Source of the DNA: Phallusia mammillata
Taxonomy: Eukaryota > Chordata > Ascidiacea > Phlebobranchia > Ascidiidae
DNA length: 64,000 nucleotides
Direction: 5' to 3'
Assembly (NCBI GenBank): GCA_003260075.1
Contig: QLIY01000039.1
Coordinates: forward strand, 124,001 to 188,000
Each line of letters opens with the position of its first letter. Within the stretch, counting starts at the first letter, position 1. Both the position numbers and the translations under genes were made by a program. Positions 22,301 through 32,921 of the stretch are shown here, piece by piece. The notes below the pieces were generated by a model. The model saw nothing but the letters and a program-made list of their open reading frames with translations. It did not search any database and was not told the origin of the DNA.

Positions 22301-25050
22301 CATGCCTGGGAGACAAAATTTCAGGTTTTCGGCAGAAGGCACAAACCGACCCAAACCAGTTCAAAGATAAAATATTTCACCAAAAACCCAGTTAAAAACC
22401 GGATTTTTCTCCAACTTTTGACCCCCGAAATACGAGAAAACGGAAAGGCTATACTATAGGCGCTATAGCCTTAGGGTTTTTTCATCAATAGCCTTAGGGT
22501 TTTTTCAAAGATCGGGTCAAAATTTCAGGTTTTCGATTCCGTTTCAAACCGCTTTGGATGTTCGGCAGGAGGCAGAAACCGGCCCAAACCAGTTTGAAAC
22601 TGGAATAGGGGGGGGGGGCAAAATTTCAGGTTTTCGGCAGAAGGCACAAACCGACCCAAACCAGTTTAAAGATAAAATATTTCACCAAAAACCCAGTTAA
22701 AAACCGGAATTTTCTCCAACTTTTGACCCCCGAAATACGAGAAAACGGAAAGGCTATAGCCTTAGGGTTTTTTCATAAATCGGGTGAAAATTTCAGATTT
22801 TCGATTCCGGTTTAAACCGGCTTGGAAGTGCGGCAGGAGGCACAAATCGGCCCAAAGCAGTTTGAAACTGGAATATTCCACCGAAAACCCACTGAAACCC
22901 GGATTTTTCTGCAAATTTTTCAGCCCCGGAAACCGAAAAAACGGAAAGGCTGTAGCCTCAGGTGTTTTTCAAAAATCGCGGGTCAGAATTTCAGATTTTC
23001 GATTCCGGTTTAAACCGGCTTGGAAGTGCGGCAGGAGGCACAAATCGGCCCAAAGCAGTTTGAAACTGGAATATTCCACCGAAAACCCACTGAAACCCGG
23101 ATTTTTCTGCAAATTTTTCAGCCCCGGAAACCGAAAAAACGGAAAGGCTGTAGCCTCAGGTGTTTTTCAAAAATCGCGGGTCAGAATTTCAGATTTTCGA
23201 TTCCGGTTTAAACCGGCTTGGAAGTGCGGCAGGAGGCACAAATCGGCCCAAAGCAGTTTGAAACTGGAATATTCCACCGAAAACCCACTGAAACCCGGAT
23301 TTTTCTGCAAATTTTTCAGCCCCGGAAACCGAAAAAACGGAAAGGCTGTAGCCTCAGGTGTTTTTCAAAAATCGCGGGTCAGAATTTCAGATTTTCGATT
23401 CCGGTTTAAACCGGCTTGGAAGTGCGGCAGGAGGCACAAATCGGCCCAAAGCAGTTTGAAACTGGAATATTCCACCGAAAACCCACTGAAACCCGGATTT
23501 TTCTGCAAATTTTTCAGCCCCGGAAACCGAAAAAACGGAAAGGCTGTAGCCTCAGGTGTTTTTCAAAAATCGCGGGTCAGAATTTCAGATTTTCGATTCC
23601 GGTTTAAACCGGCTTGGAAGTGCGGCAGGAGGCACAAATCGGCCCAAAGCAGTTTGAAACTGGAATATTCCACCGAAAACCCACTGAAACCCGGATTTTT
23701 CTGCATTTTTTTCACCCCCAAAAGTCGACAAAATGGAAAGGCTACAGCCTTAGGGTTTCTTCAAAAATTGCGGGTCAGAATTTCAGGTTTTCGATTCCGG
23801 TTTGAACCGGTTTGGAGGTTCGGCAGGATGCAGAAACCGGCCCAAACCAGTTTGAAACTGGAATATTTCACCGAAAACCCACTGAAAACCGGATTTTTCT
23901 GTATTTTTTTGATCCCCGAAAACCGAAAAAAACGGAAATCGACTGAAGATTTCAGGTTTTAGATTCCGGTTTAAACCGGTTTGGAGGTTCGGCAGGAGGC
24001 AGAAATCGGCCCAAACCAGTTTGAAACTGAAATATTCCACCGAAAACCCACTGAAAACCGGATTTTTCTGTATTTTGTTGATCCGCGAAAACTGAAAAAA
24101 CGGAAAGGCTATAGCCTTAGGTGTTTTTCAAAAATCGGGTCAAAATTTCAGGTTTTCGATTCCGTTTAAACCGGTTTGGAAGTGCGGCAGGAGGCAGAAA
24201 TCGGCCCAAACCAGATTGAAACTGGAATATTCCACTGAAAACCGGATTTTTCTGTATTTTTTGATCCCCGAAAACCGAAAAAAACGAAAATCGACTGAAG
24301 ATTTCAGGTTTTCGATTCCGTTTAAACCGGTTTGGAAGTGCGGCAGGAGGCAGAAATCGGCCCAAACCAGATTGAAACTGGAATATTCCACTGAAAACCG
24401 GATTTTTCTGTATTTTTTGATCCCCGAAAACCGAAAAAAACGAAAATCGACTGAAGATTTCAGGTTTTCGATTCCGTTTAAACCGGTTTGGAAGTGCGGC
24501 AGGAGGCAGAAATCGGCCCAAACCAGATTGAAACTGGAATATTCCACTGAAAACCGGATTTTTCTGTATTTTTTGATCCCCGAAAACCGAAAAAAACGAA
24601 AATCGACTGAAGATTTCAGGTTTTCGATTCCGTTTAAACCGGTTTGGAAGTGCGGCAGGAGGCAGAAATCGGCCCAAACCAGATTGAAACTGGAATATTC
24701 CACTGAAAACCGGATTTTTCTGTATTTTTTGATCCCCGAAAACCGAAAAAAACGAAAATCGACTGAAGATTTCAGGTTTTCGATTCCGTTTAAACCGGTT
24801 TGGAAGTGCGGCAGGAGGCAGAAACCGGTCCAAACCAGTTTGAAACAGGAATATTCCACCGAAAACCCACTGAAAACCGGATTTTTCTGCATTGATTTCA
24901 CCCCCGAAAACCGAAAAAACGGAAAGGCTATAGCCTTCGGTTTTTTCAAAAATCGGGTCAAAATTTCAGGTTTTCGATTCCGGTTTAAACCGATTTGGAG
25001 GTTCGGCAGGAGGCAGAAACCGGCCCAAACCAGTTTGAAACGGGGGGGGG
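22300..25050. repeat. Palindrome-rich satellite array, 198-bp and 156-bp units
   Basis: Degenerate copies fill 22300-22783. Five near-identical 198-bp units run from about 22790 to 23780; GGAAGTGCGGCAGG recurs at exact 198-bp steps, 22824 then 23022. Degenerate units fill 23780-24160, and 156-bp units run from about 24181 to 24805 (steps 24181, 24337, 24493, 24649, 24805). The 198-bp units contain CCGGTTTAAACCGG, CAGTTTGAAACTG and GGAATATTCC, all palindromic. Both unit lengths are multiples of three, so long open frames run on both strands (392 codons +, 308 and 238 codons -). No known domain appears, and I regard these frames as by-products. G runs interrupt the array at 22608-22618 and 25042-25051. 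Confidence 0.9.
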
Positions 25051-25307
25051 GAAATATTCCAATCAAGTTTGTTGTCGCTTGTGTCTTTATGTTTTTTTAG
25101 CCCAAATATACCAGTTGAACTGGTTTGATCTCCAACGTAACCGAAATGTTTAACCGGAATTACAAAGTTTTACCAAATTTAGAAAAAAAACACCATTCAC
25201 TTTTGTTAATTTTCGATTTTTTGTTTTTTAGCCAAAAAACTATCATTTTAAATTAGTAAAAACATTTTTTTAAACGAAGTTGAGCTTATCATACTTGTAA
25301 TCTACAT

Positions 25308-25853
25308 CAGTGCTCTTCAACCTTTTTTGGTTTGGTGAACCCTTAAAGTTGTTGTGACGAACTCATGCACCCTGTTTACTTAAAAGGTAAACTGAGGTAA
25401 AACGCGAGATGAAAAATCATTATGCATATCATCATGTCTATTAACTCCAAGCACATGTTTGCGAATTTTTTTTGAAACATCGGCCAAAAAGCCAACACTT
25501 GATATCTTAACACAACCCGAATGTAACACAGACACTATCAAACTTGACACGGGGTAAAACATTGAAAAAGTTAACCTAGGTTCTACATCAGTTGAAACCT
25601 TCATCTTTTTTCTAATATCTTGGAAGTCCAATATTAATGGTTTATTAAAAGTTTGTGATGCACCCTTGTAGACCTTTTCATACTGGTGCACCCCATGCAT
25701 ATTTTGGTGCACCCTAGGGGGGGGGGTAAGTCCAAGATTAATGGTTTATAAAAAGTTTGTGATGCACCCTTTTAGACCTTTTCATACTGGTGCACCCCAT
25801 GCATATTTTGGTGCACCCTAGGGTTGACCGTCCACACCGGTTGAAGAGCTCTG
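25308..25853. mobile_element. hAT-type element, TSD ATCTACAT
   Basis: Starts CAGTGCTCTTCAACC and ends GGTTGAAGAGCTCTG. ATCTACAT is exact on both sides (25300-25307 and 25854-25861). A G run (25717-25726) separates two copies of about 95 bp near the right end, so the true element is shorter. The 110-codon minus-strand frame inside it is not a gene. Confidence 0.85.
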
Positions 25854-25855
25854 AT

Positions 25856-26080
25856 CTACATTATTTCAGTTTCTTCACTTCTCTTTCTGACAAGAAGCCT
25901 ATTGAAAATCACGAACGTTATTCCAATCACACAGCATAGTTCAATTACAAGACGGCAATGACAAAAAATAAAGCTAGAAAAAACAAAGGTTCTAGGATTC
26001 TGGAATAGTCCCATTAAAGAAAGGAAACAGATTTCATAAAATGACATCCACACAAATCCAAAAAGCACCGCAATAAAGTT
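25856..26080 (-). CDS. Doubtful exon: C-terminal part of a membrane protein
   Basis: A minus-strand frame of about 75 codons with two strongly hydrophobic stretches (around WMSFYEICFLSLMGLF and VIELCCVIGITFVIF) and a charged tail ending RKRSEETEIM before TAG. I do not recognise the family. No convincing splice acceptor is visible upstream. The stop codon overlaps the target duplication of the neighbouring hAT element. AT-rich DNA readily gives hydrophobic frames, so this may be chance. Confidence 0.2.
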   Translation of the reverse strand, partial: NFIAVLFGFVWMSFYEICFLSLMGLFQNPRTFVFSSFIFCHCRLVIELCCVIGITFVIFNRLLVRKRSEETEIM

Positions 26081-26336
26081 GAAAAATGCGTTGACATCAA
26101 ACGTTATGTTTCATTAAACTTCCATTTGCTTTTTACTATTTCCGCAGAAGATTAGTGTTAAAATTGTTGATACATACGCTTTGCATTGTAACCGCCATTC
26201 GTTACATTTATCACAGTGCTAATGATTTAACAGATCGCTTTATGACGTCACAGTTTCACAATTTGATTATCGTCGTTGGGGGGGGGGGTCACAGATCGCT
26301 TTATGACGTCACAGTTTCACAATTTGATTATCGTCG

Positions 26337-26386
<50 letters not shown>

Positions 26387-26760
26387 CTTGTACCCGCCTA
26401 GCAGAAGTCGCTCCTTCTCCGAGATAATTTCCAGTTTTCCTTGAAAAATATTTTTTTGTAGTTAAAAAAAGTTTAAACGCCATATCAAGCAGATGCATTT
26501 TTATAGGGAGCGTCTCATATGTACGGATTTGTTAAAAATGCAATTCGTAGTTCTGGGGCGGGGGGGGGGTTTTGACTGTTCGTTTCTTCTTGTGAGGAAT
26601 CAGAAATGGAAAGCGCATCGAGGGACTCCACCGATTTCTCGACGTCTGATTGGTTCTTTTCGGGGGTCACGTGCTTTTTGTACCCACCTAGCAGAAGTCG
26701 TTCCTTCTCCGAGATAATTTCCAGTTTTCCTTGAAAAATATTTTTTTTTGTTAGAAAAAG
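26387..26760 (-). CDS. Doubtful exon: acidic/serine-rich fragment, locally duplicated
   Basis: On the minus strand an acceptor-like TTTTTCAAG at about 26735 is followed by an open frame reading GKLEIISEKERLLLGG, then a Ser/Glu/Asp-rich stretch (SVESLDALSISDSSQEE) with codon-like composition. The first part is present twice (about 26387-26480 and about 26683-26760), joined at the G run 26560-26569, so the second copy is probably an assembly duplicate. No family recognised; the gene it would belong to is unknown. Confidence 0.28.
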
Positions 26761-26913
26761 TTTAAACGCCATATCAAGGAGATGTATTTTTTATAGGGAG
26801 GGTCTCATATGTACGGATTTGTTAAAAATGCAATTCGTAGTTCTGGGGCTTTTGGTAATCAAGATACTCCATATACCAGATTTTCGCCTTACACGAACGA
26901 TTAATTATATAGA

Positions 26914-27210
26914 CCAGGGGTTCCCAACCTTTTTACGATCTCGTACCACTTGGACGCTCTGTACTGCCAGCCGTACCACTTCTTGCAGAACAATAATTTG
27001 ATTGAATCACATTTTATTAAGAAGAATATTGGCCTACTAAAGTAACACTAAAACACCACAACTAAGACATTTTTGTTTACTGTCAACCAATTGGTGAACA
27101 AAACCAGATAAATAAATGATAAAGTTGTGAATCCAGGTTTGTGTGAAAAAAAACGGAAGCTACTCGCGTACCACCTGAAAAACGTTCGCGTACCACTAGG
27201 GAACCCCTGG
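26914..27210 (+). mobile_element. hAT-type MITE, copy A
   Basis: Ends CCAGGGGTTCCCAACC and GGGAACCCCTGG are inverted repeats. The immediate flanks share TATAGA (26908-26913 and 27211-27216), shorter than the standard 8 bp. The interior (CGTACCACTT..., AACAAAACCAGATAAATAAATG) is the reverse complement of the element at 31266-31583. Confidence 0.82.
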
Positions 27211-27474
27211 TATAGAGGATCCAGTTCGTTTCATATTCCGATTTTTAATGGCATATGAAATGCAATCCCCAAAATGTGTATTGTTTATTTGAAACAGAAT
27301 CTGGTTGATCGCAAATTGGAGTTAATCGCATTTAAAAGTTTGGCAAATTGTGTATACGTTTAACCAAAAAGTTCTGAAATTGTTAATACAGTGAAAGACA
27401 CTGGTCACTCAACATTGTGTATAGAGTTTTAAGTTTCGAATTTTGGAATGAAACCCATAATAGTCGATTATGCC

Positions 27475-27690
27475 AGGTATAACCGTTGCATGCAGGACAA
27501 ACCAGGGGGCCATGTCGTCCTTATTTTTATGATTTGTCCTTATTAGATGGACCACGTTGTCAAAATTTGGTTCACCTTCTAAGAAATGTTCCTATTTTTT
27601 ACTTGTCTTCTTATTTTGTTTTGCCGCCGTGTATTTTATTTTACGTCGATTTTATATTTTATGTTGGCATCATGATTTTTAAGTAAATAA
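27475..27690 (+). repeat. Fragment of the CAGGGTTGCCAT hAT family
   Basis: TCGTCCTTATTTTTATGATTTGTCCTTATT resembles the interior of the element at 62937-63320 (CGTCCTTATTTCTAAG, TGTCCTTATTTT). The ends are missing. The 66-codon frame across it is not a gene. Confidence 0.5.
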
Positions 27691-27739
27691 AAACCGCATT
27701 TATTTTGATCTTTATTTAAGAAAATACCACTGTAATCAA

Positions 27740-28162
27740 TAGTGATGGGACGATACCAGATTTTGAAGCGAGTGGCGATACCGAGTACCACTCGTATATG
27801 CCTTCGATACCGAGTACGATTACCGAGTACTATAAGTGTAGTGTTGTACTTAGTTGTATATCACTGGATAATTCATCTGCAATGGCCAGGGTACAAGCGT
27901 GCACAGACACATGCAGAAAAATGTAATCTCCATACGATAGCGAAAAAAAATATACGTAACTCGGTAGTAACTTTTTCCCGATTTTGTGCTGTCGGAAGCA
28001 AATATTGGCATAAAGTTGCCTGTATTCTTATGGTGTAAATCGGCCTTCGGTATTCGCACGTTGGTATCGAAAACTGAGACAAAATACGAGTATCAATACC
28101 ACTGAAATCGTTCGATACCATCGATACCGAGTACCGGCTACCCGGTACCCGTCCCATCACTA
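27740..28162. mobile_element. hAT-type MITE, TSD GTAATCAA/GTAATTAA
   Basis: Starts TAGTGATGGGACG and ends CGTCCCATCACTA. The flanks 27732-27739 and 28163-28170 match at 7 of 8 bases. The interior is rich in CGATACCGAGTAC-type words in both orientations, giving a long imperfect palindrome. Short frames on both strands are not genes. Confidence 0.82.
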
Positions 28163-28371
28163 GTAATTAATATTAGCACAGTAACCTGCTAGATTAGGTT
28201 GTAAACTAATTTCTATGTAAAAAGTTAAGCGTTAGGCAGAAGGAAAGGTCAATAATTTACTAGTGCTATTCAATACTAGTGGCTTCAATTCACATATCTT
28301 CATAAAATCGGTGTTATATTTGTAGTTTGGCAATCGTAGTCTATCTAGGCCATCTTGTTTTTAGCTTTAGG

Positions 28372-30925
28372 TCAATGATGAAACTGGCTACAGGCAATGT
28401 GACGCAAAAATGGCAGTTTTAAGTTACCTGCTCTAAGACGTTCATTGACTTGGAACTCGGCCCCGTCTTCTAACAATCGCAGAACGATTTTTGCAATGTT
28501 TGTTGCGTCATCGAGACCACAATGTGGACGACCTTCGAATTCCAGTCCAATGTTTTGAAGCATATCAAGTATACGTGGTCTTCTAAGCTGTGGAAAGATT
28601 TTTTAAACTTAGTCGAAAACAGGCATTGAGTCTTATGTGTGTGTGCAAATAACGGAATTGTAGTGATATAAAGTATAGTTCGCCAGGTCTATTGAATCGA
28701 ATCAGCCAGTCGTCAAGCATTAACACAGATGGCAAGACGTAGGCTAGAAAAATCTAGTCTGCTGTGGGATTCAAACCCAAGACAAGAGTCATTCTGGGAC
28801 TCGCGCTCTTTCAACTGAGCCACACAGACTCAGCGGTAAACCCTTTAAAAGCTGAATCACAAGCGGTGGTTATCAACTTTTAAAAGTTTATGGCCCCCTT
28901 TAAAGTAACTCCCCAAACCCATGACAGTCTGTTTACCAATAAAAAATAGTGTAAAATCCATTGGACATGTGCTGAAGTAAGTACAGCAATTAAAACTCCA
29001 TGCTTTTTCGAAAAAAACTCCATGTTAAGAAGGCCTGTGGGTGAATTGCTGGGCCATCCAAGTTCAAACTTTGGGAGGATTAACTTCCAATAACCATCTA
29101 TCACGTGTGTAAAAATAAAACTGTTTAAAGCACTCAGTTTTGACTAAACGGGTGCAACAGACCAGTTTCAGAAATAAAATAAACATTTCCCCGTTCCGGG
29201 ACCCATAAAAAGTTTAAAATATGCAGTGTTTACAGTTTTTTTAGCAATTTTCTGTTGTACAGTATCTTTTCAAGCACTTTCAAAAAATAAGCTACAGACA
29301 GTGCACAATGTTTGGACCTCTAAGGTCACATCAGTGCAGCTGGCCCAGTTGTGGCATCGCACAGAATAGGTGAGGGATGGGTTTCTACTCCCAACAAACT
29401 GGAGTGCAATTGGATGGCTACACTAGCCAATACGGCGGATCTCTCATGACCAGCTGCACTAATGAGACTTATATGTGGAAACAGTGTGCACTGTCTGNAA
29501 TCCAGCTGCACTAATGAGACTTATATGTGGAAACAGTGTGCACTGTCTGCAGCTTATTATTTATTGCTTATTATTATAGCTCCATGCTTTCACTTTCAAA
29601 AAATATTTTTGCAACAATTCATGTCAATAGAAATTTACCCCATAAAAGTTTCCAAACACTTTCTTCAGGTTGATCCACTTTTTGGCCCACTTCGGGTAAG
29701 GTACTTCCGACAGACAACACTGAATGTTAAGAAAGCGACTGAAATCCCATGAGCTAAAACCAAAACATCAAAAAATTTAATGTCAAATTGGGCAACATAC
29801 TGCTGGCTAGGTTCACACATAAGAAATACTGTAAGTTGTTTATTTCAAAAGTTGATTTAGTTCATAAGTGCAAGACTTAATTAAGATGTTGGTGTATTTC
29901 ATTGCGACAAATTTACCTCACTTGATATACATTACAAATCCTGTAAAAAACATGAACTATTTCCGTGTTACCAACAGACCTACCCATCAGTGACATAGGA
30001 ACAGGTTTTAGGGATGAGGAGGCCATGAAGATGCAACCACCCTTGGAATTTTTCTAGTACTTCAGGGAAGAGTGGTGCAGCCTCAACAGTTGATTGTGTG
30101 ATGCCAGTTAATCGAGTACAAAATGACGACAACGTTGGATTTACGACAGGTTGGCAATATGTGTGGAACTTGTCAACCTGCATAAAAAAGATAAAACATC
30201 GGGTTTTTAAATGTGTTGGTAATGGACATCTAGAGCAAAAAAGTTCTGTTCAATTATATATGCCTTAAAACAGAAAACAAAAAGCACAAAAAAGGCACAT
30301 AGAATGTCTACTCCCATCACTGTTTTTTAGCATGACAAATTTACACACGCAACGGGGAAACAGTTTTTATGGGGGGGGGGAGTGTTGGCAATGGACATCT
30401 AGAGCAAAAAAGTTCTGTTCAATTATATACGCCTTAAAACAGAAAACAAAAAGCACAAAAAAGGCATATAGAATGTCTACTCCCATCACTTTTTTTTTAG
30501 CATGACAAATTTACACACGCAACGGGGAAACAGTTTTTATTACAATATTGCTGAAAAAATACCAAGTTGTTAGCACTTACTATTTTAGCTTTCTCAGTGT
30601 CAACAAGAATAGCTGGAAACTCAATGATTTCATGCAGGTAATTAGTAGGGTTGTGCTCTTCACATGTTGCCTCAAAGTCGATTACAACAAGATATGGATA
30701 ATACTGAGAGCCATCCTCATGTAAAGGTTTCATGCGTAGCTTCTGCTTCTTGTAATAGTTTTTGAGACGTTTCCGAAGAACTTCTTTTACTCCCCTGCAT
30801 TAAGAAAAACATTTTTAGTTAAAGTCGCCCAGAGGATGAAACAGTCAAACTTTTTACAACAGGTTAAAGTTATTTAAAAACATACATTTAGTACAAAAAA
30901 TGTTTTAATACAAAAAATGTTCACT

Positions 30926-31004
<79 letters not shown>

Positions 31005-31980
31005 AAAAAAAATCTTAATTCGTAATCAAATCACAGTATGCCAGGCCCATTGAAGGCTTTATATTCCGAATAAGCTTTTCCATATGGCAGGGCGTTTGCT
31101 AGAAAAATCTAGCCTGTGGTGGTTTTAAAACTCATGACAGTGGTCTTTCTGGGACTTGCACTCTACCAATTGAGCTACACAGGCTCAGTAGTAAAAACGT
31201 CAAAATTCGAAGCATAAGCATTGTTGCCTGTGTCGTATGCTGCACATGCCAGCTTTGTATTAGGGCAGGGGTTCCCAACCTATGGTACGCGTACCACTAG
31301 TGGTACGCGAACGTTTTTCAGGTGGTACGCGAGTAGCTTCCGTTTTTTTTTCACACAAACCTGGATTCACAACTTTATCATTTATTTATCTGGTTTTGTT
31401 CACCAATTGGTGGACAGTAAACAAAAATGTCTTTGTTGTGGTGTTTTAGTGTTACTTTAGTAGGCCAATATTCTTCTTAATAAAATGTGATTCAATCAAA
31501 TTATTGTTCTGCAAGAAGTGGTACGGCTGGCAGTACAGAGCGTCCAAGTGGTACGAGATCGTAAAAAAGGTTGGGAACCCCTGTATTAGGGGATTACCAG
31601 ATTGACCAGTATTAGTTAAGATAAACATTTGAAGTTGTAATCTCAAGTTTTTTACATGAACTTAATTACACTTTTGGGATTGATAGACTAGCAATGAGTT
31701 CAGTATTGGTATATATAAAACTTGCTTTGAGCTGTTAATGAAGCATTTTGTTAACAGACACACTGTAAAAACAACCAAGTTGCAAAAATGCAACAAACTC
31801 AAAAGGCAAAAATTACCTCTCATTCAATCCATTTCTATTTAAATCAGTTTGCAATTCAGCCTTTGTCATTCTGTTGATTCTGCCGTTGATTCTTGATAGA
31901 GCATGATACACTGGATCAATAATATCTTCACAATCATCCCTACGTGGCCTATTATGCCTCACACTTTTGAAATCATCCAT
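28372..31980 (-). CDS. ERI1: ERI1-like 3'-5' exoribonuclease (DEDDh family)
   Basis: Exons in order: 31980-31817, 30794-30581, 30177-29984, 29753-29639, 28587-28372. All are GT-AG with matching phases, giving 300 residues (human about 349). The SAP-like region (MTKAELQTDLNRNGLNER, then GVKEVLRKRLKNYYKKQKL) precedes the nuclease. Exo I is VIDFEATCEE (Asp and Glu ligands), Exo II is YVTDGSWDFSRFLN, and Exo III is GRPHCGLDDATNIA with His and Asp, so the catalytic set is complete. ERI1 trims histone mRNA ends and 5.8S rRNA and degrades siRNAs. The start ATG at 31980 follows the intron-like CCGGTAAG; an upstream non-coding exon is possible. The last exon could use a donor after 28428 instead of reading to the stop at 28372. 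Intron 1 holds a MITE and a 76-base G run. Confidence 0.9.
28749..28833 (-). repeat. tRNA-derived repeat in ERI1 intron
   Basis: Minus strand: TGTGTGGCTCAGTTGAAAG (A-box-like) and GGGTTTGAATCCC (B-box-like), followed by a CTAGATTTTTCTAGCC hairpin. A sister copy lies at 31099-31187 in the same gene. No matching acceptor stem, so a SINE head rather than a tRNA. Confidence 0.6.
29320..29560. repeat. Dispersed repeat with N join
   Basis: AAGGTCACATCAGTGCAGCT (29322-29341) also occurs at 10662-10681. CAGCTGCACTAATGAGAC occurs twice (29451 and 29503), separated by a single N at 29497. The doubled 45-bp flank indicates an unmerged join. Confidence 0.55.
31099..31187 (-). repeat. tRNA-derived repeat in ERI1 intron 1
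   Basis: Minus strand: CCTGTGTAGCTCAATTGGTA (A-box-like) and a decayed B box (GAGTTTTAAAACC), followed by AGGCTAGATTTTTCTAGC. Same family as 28749-28833, more decayed at the B box. Confidence 0.6.
31266..31583 (-). mobile_element. hAT-type MITE, copy B, TSD TATTAGGG
   Basis: Starts CAGGGGTTCCCAACC and ends GGTTGGGAACCCCTG. TATTAGGG is exact on both sides (31258-31265 and 31584-31591). It is the reverse-complement copy of 26914-27210 and sits in ERI1 intron 1. Confidence 0.9.
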
Positions 31981-32387
31981 TTTTCTTACCGGCTGAAAAA
32001 CAAACAAATGCAGTTGTTAACAAATACTGTTACAGGGTAAGTGGAACACAACAAAGCACAAAATAGTCACTGGAACGCAACATATAAATATCAGAGGTGT
32101 TACATCCACACTAATGCAGTCAAACAAGTCCAAAATTTGGAAATCAAGTTAAGTAAAGAATATAGTCAAGCCTATTGAAGGAGTATACCTAATCAAGCAG
32201 GTCTTCCAAACATTACTCCAATAGATTTACATTTGAAAGAACTGAACAAATTTTACCTAACTTTAAAGTGTAATTCAAATAGACTGTATTGTTTGTTTGT
32301 TTTTGACTGAAACTTTGGTACATTACAACAGCAAAAACGGTTAGAGGTTGTAAGTCTTTGCAAAAAAACGGATAACAGCAAAAAAAA

Positions 32388-32435
<48 letters not shown>

Positions 32436-32921
32436 CTAATGTTAGTTTCATTTTTTTAGTTGATAAAGTGAAACATATAAGCATTTTGCAAATCAAGTTG
32501 ACCAAAACAAGAGCTTTTGTAACCATTACAGGCATACAAAGCAAGCAAGATGTTTTCACATGAAACCACTATGGTATGGTGTTCCAGACAGTAAAAAGTA
32601 TGATATATGAAACTTAATGCTTGTTTGCTGTCAAGCACAGAGGGCAAAAAATACAAAGCCACAACATTGCTTCTAAGTTACAACACAACATTATAAGTGA
32701 CTAAGTACCTTTTTTCTGATGTGAATGATACAAAAACATTTATAGCATTCAATATCGTGGATGCTAATGTACCTAAATTTTCAATAGCAATCTAGTATAA
32801 ACTAAATATACATGTTTAAACTACTGGTGAAGAAACATGTTTTAACGGACACATAAACAGAAACTAATTGGTTAAATATGTTGCTCATTTGGTACTAACA
32901 CACATTGAAGAAGTGCAAATT
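31981..32921. other. ERI1 upstream / COP1 downstream interval
   Basis: No gene recognised. Contains a 45-base G run (32391-32435). The ERI1 promoter and the COP1 3' UTR should lie here, but I cannot point to a clear signal. The roughly 940-bp spacing argues against a compact operon. Confidence 0.5.

Noticed and set aside
22784..23962. 392-codon frame as a repetitive protein gene
   Set aside because: It follows the 198-bp satellite units exactly, equally long frames exist on the other strand, and no domain or splice context is present.
24117..25066. 238- and 308-codon minus-strand frames as genes
   Set aside because: Same satellite, 156-bp units; overlapping frames on both strands are explained by unit length and palindromes.
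25380..25712. 110-codon minus-strand gene
   Set aside because: Lies wholly inside the hAT element 25308-25853 with TSD ATCTACAT.
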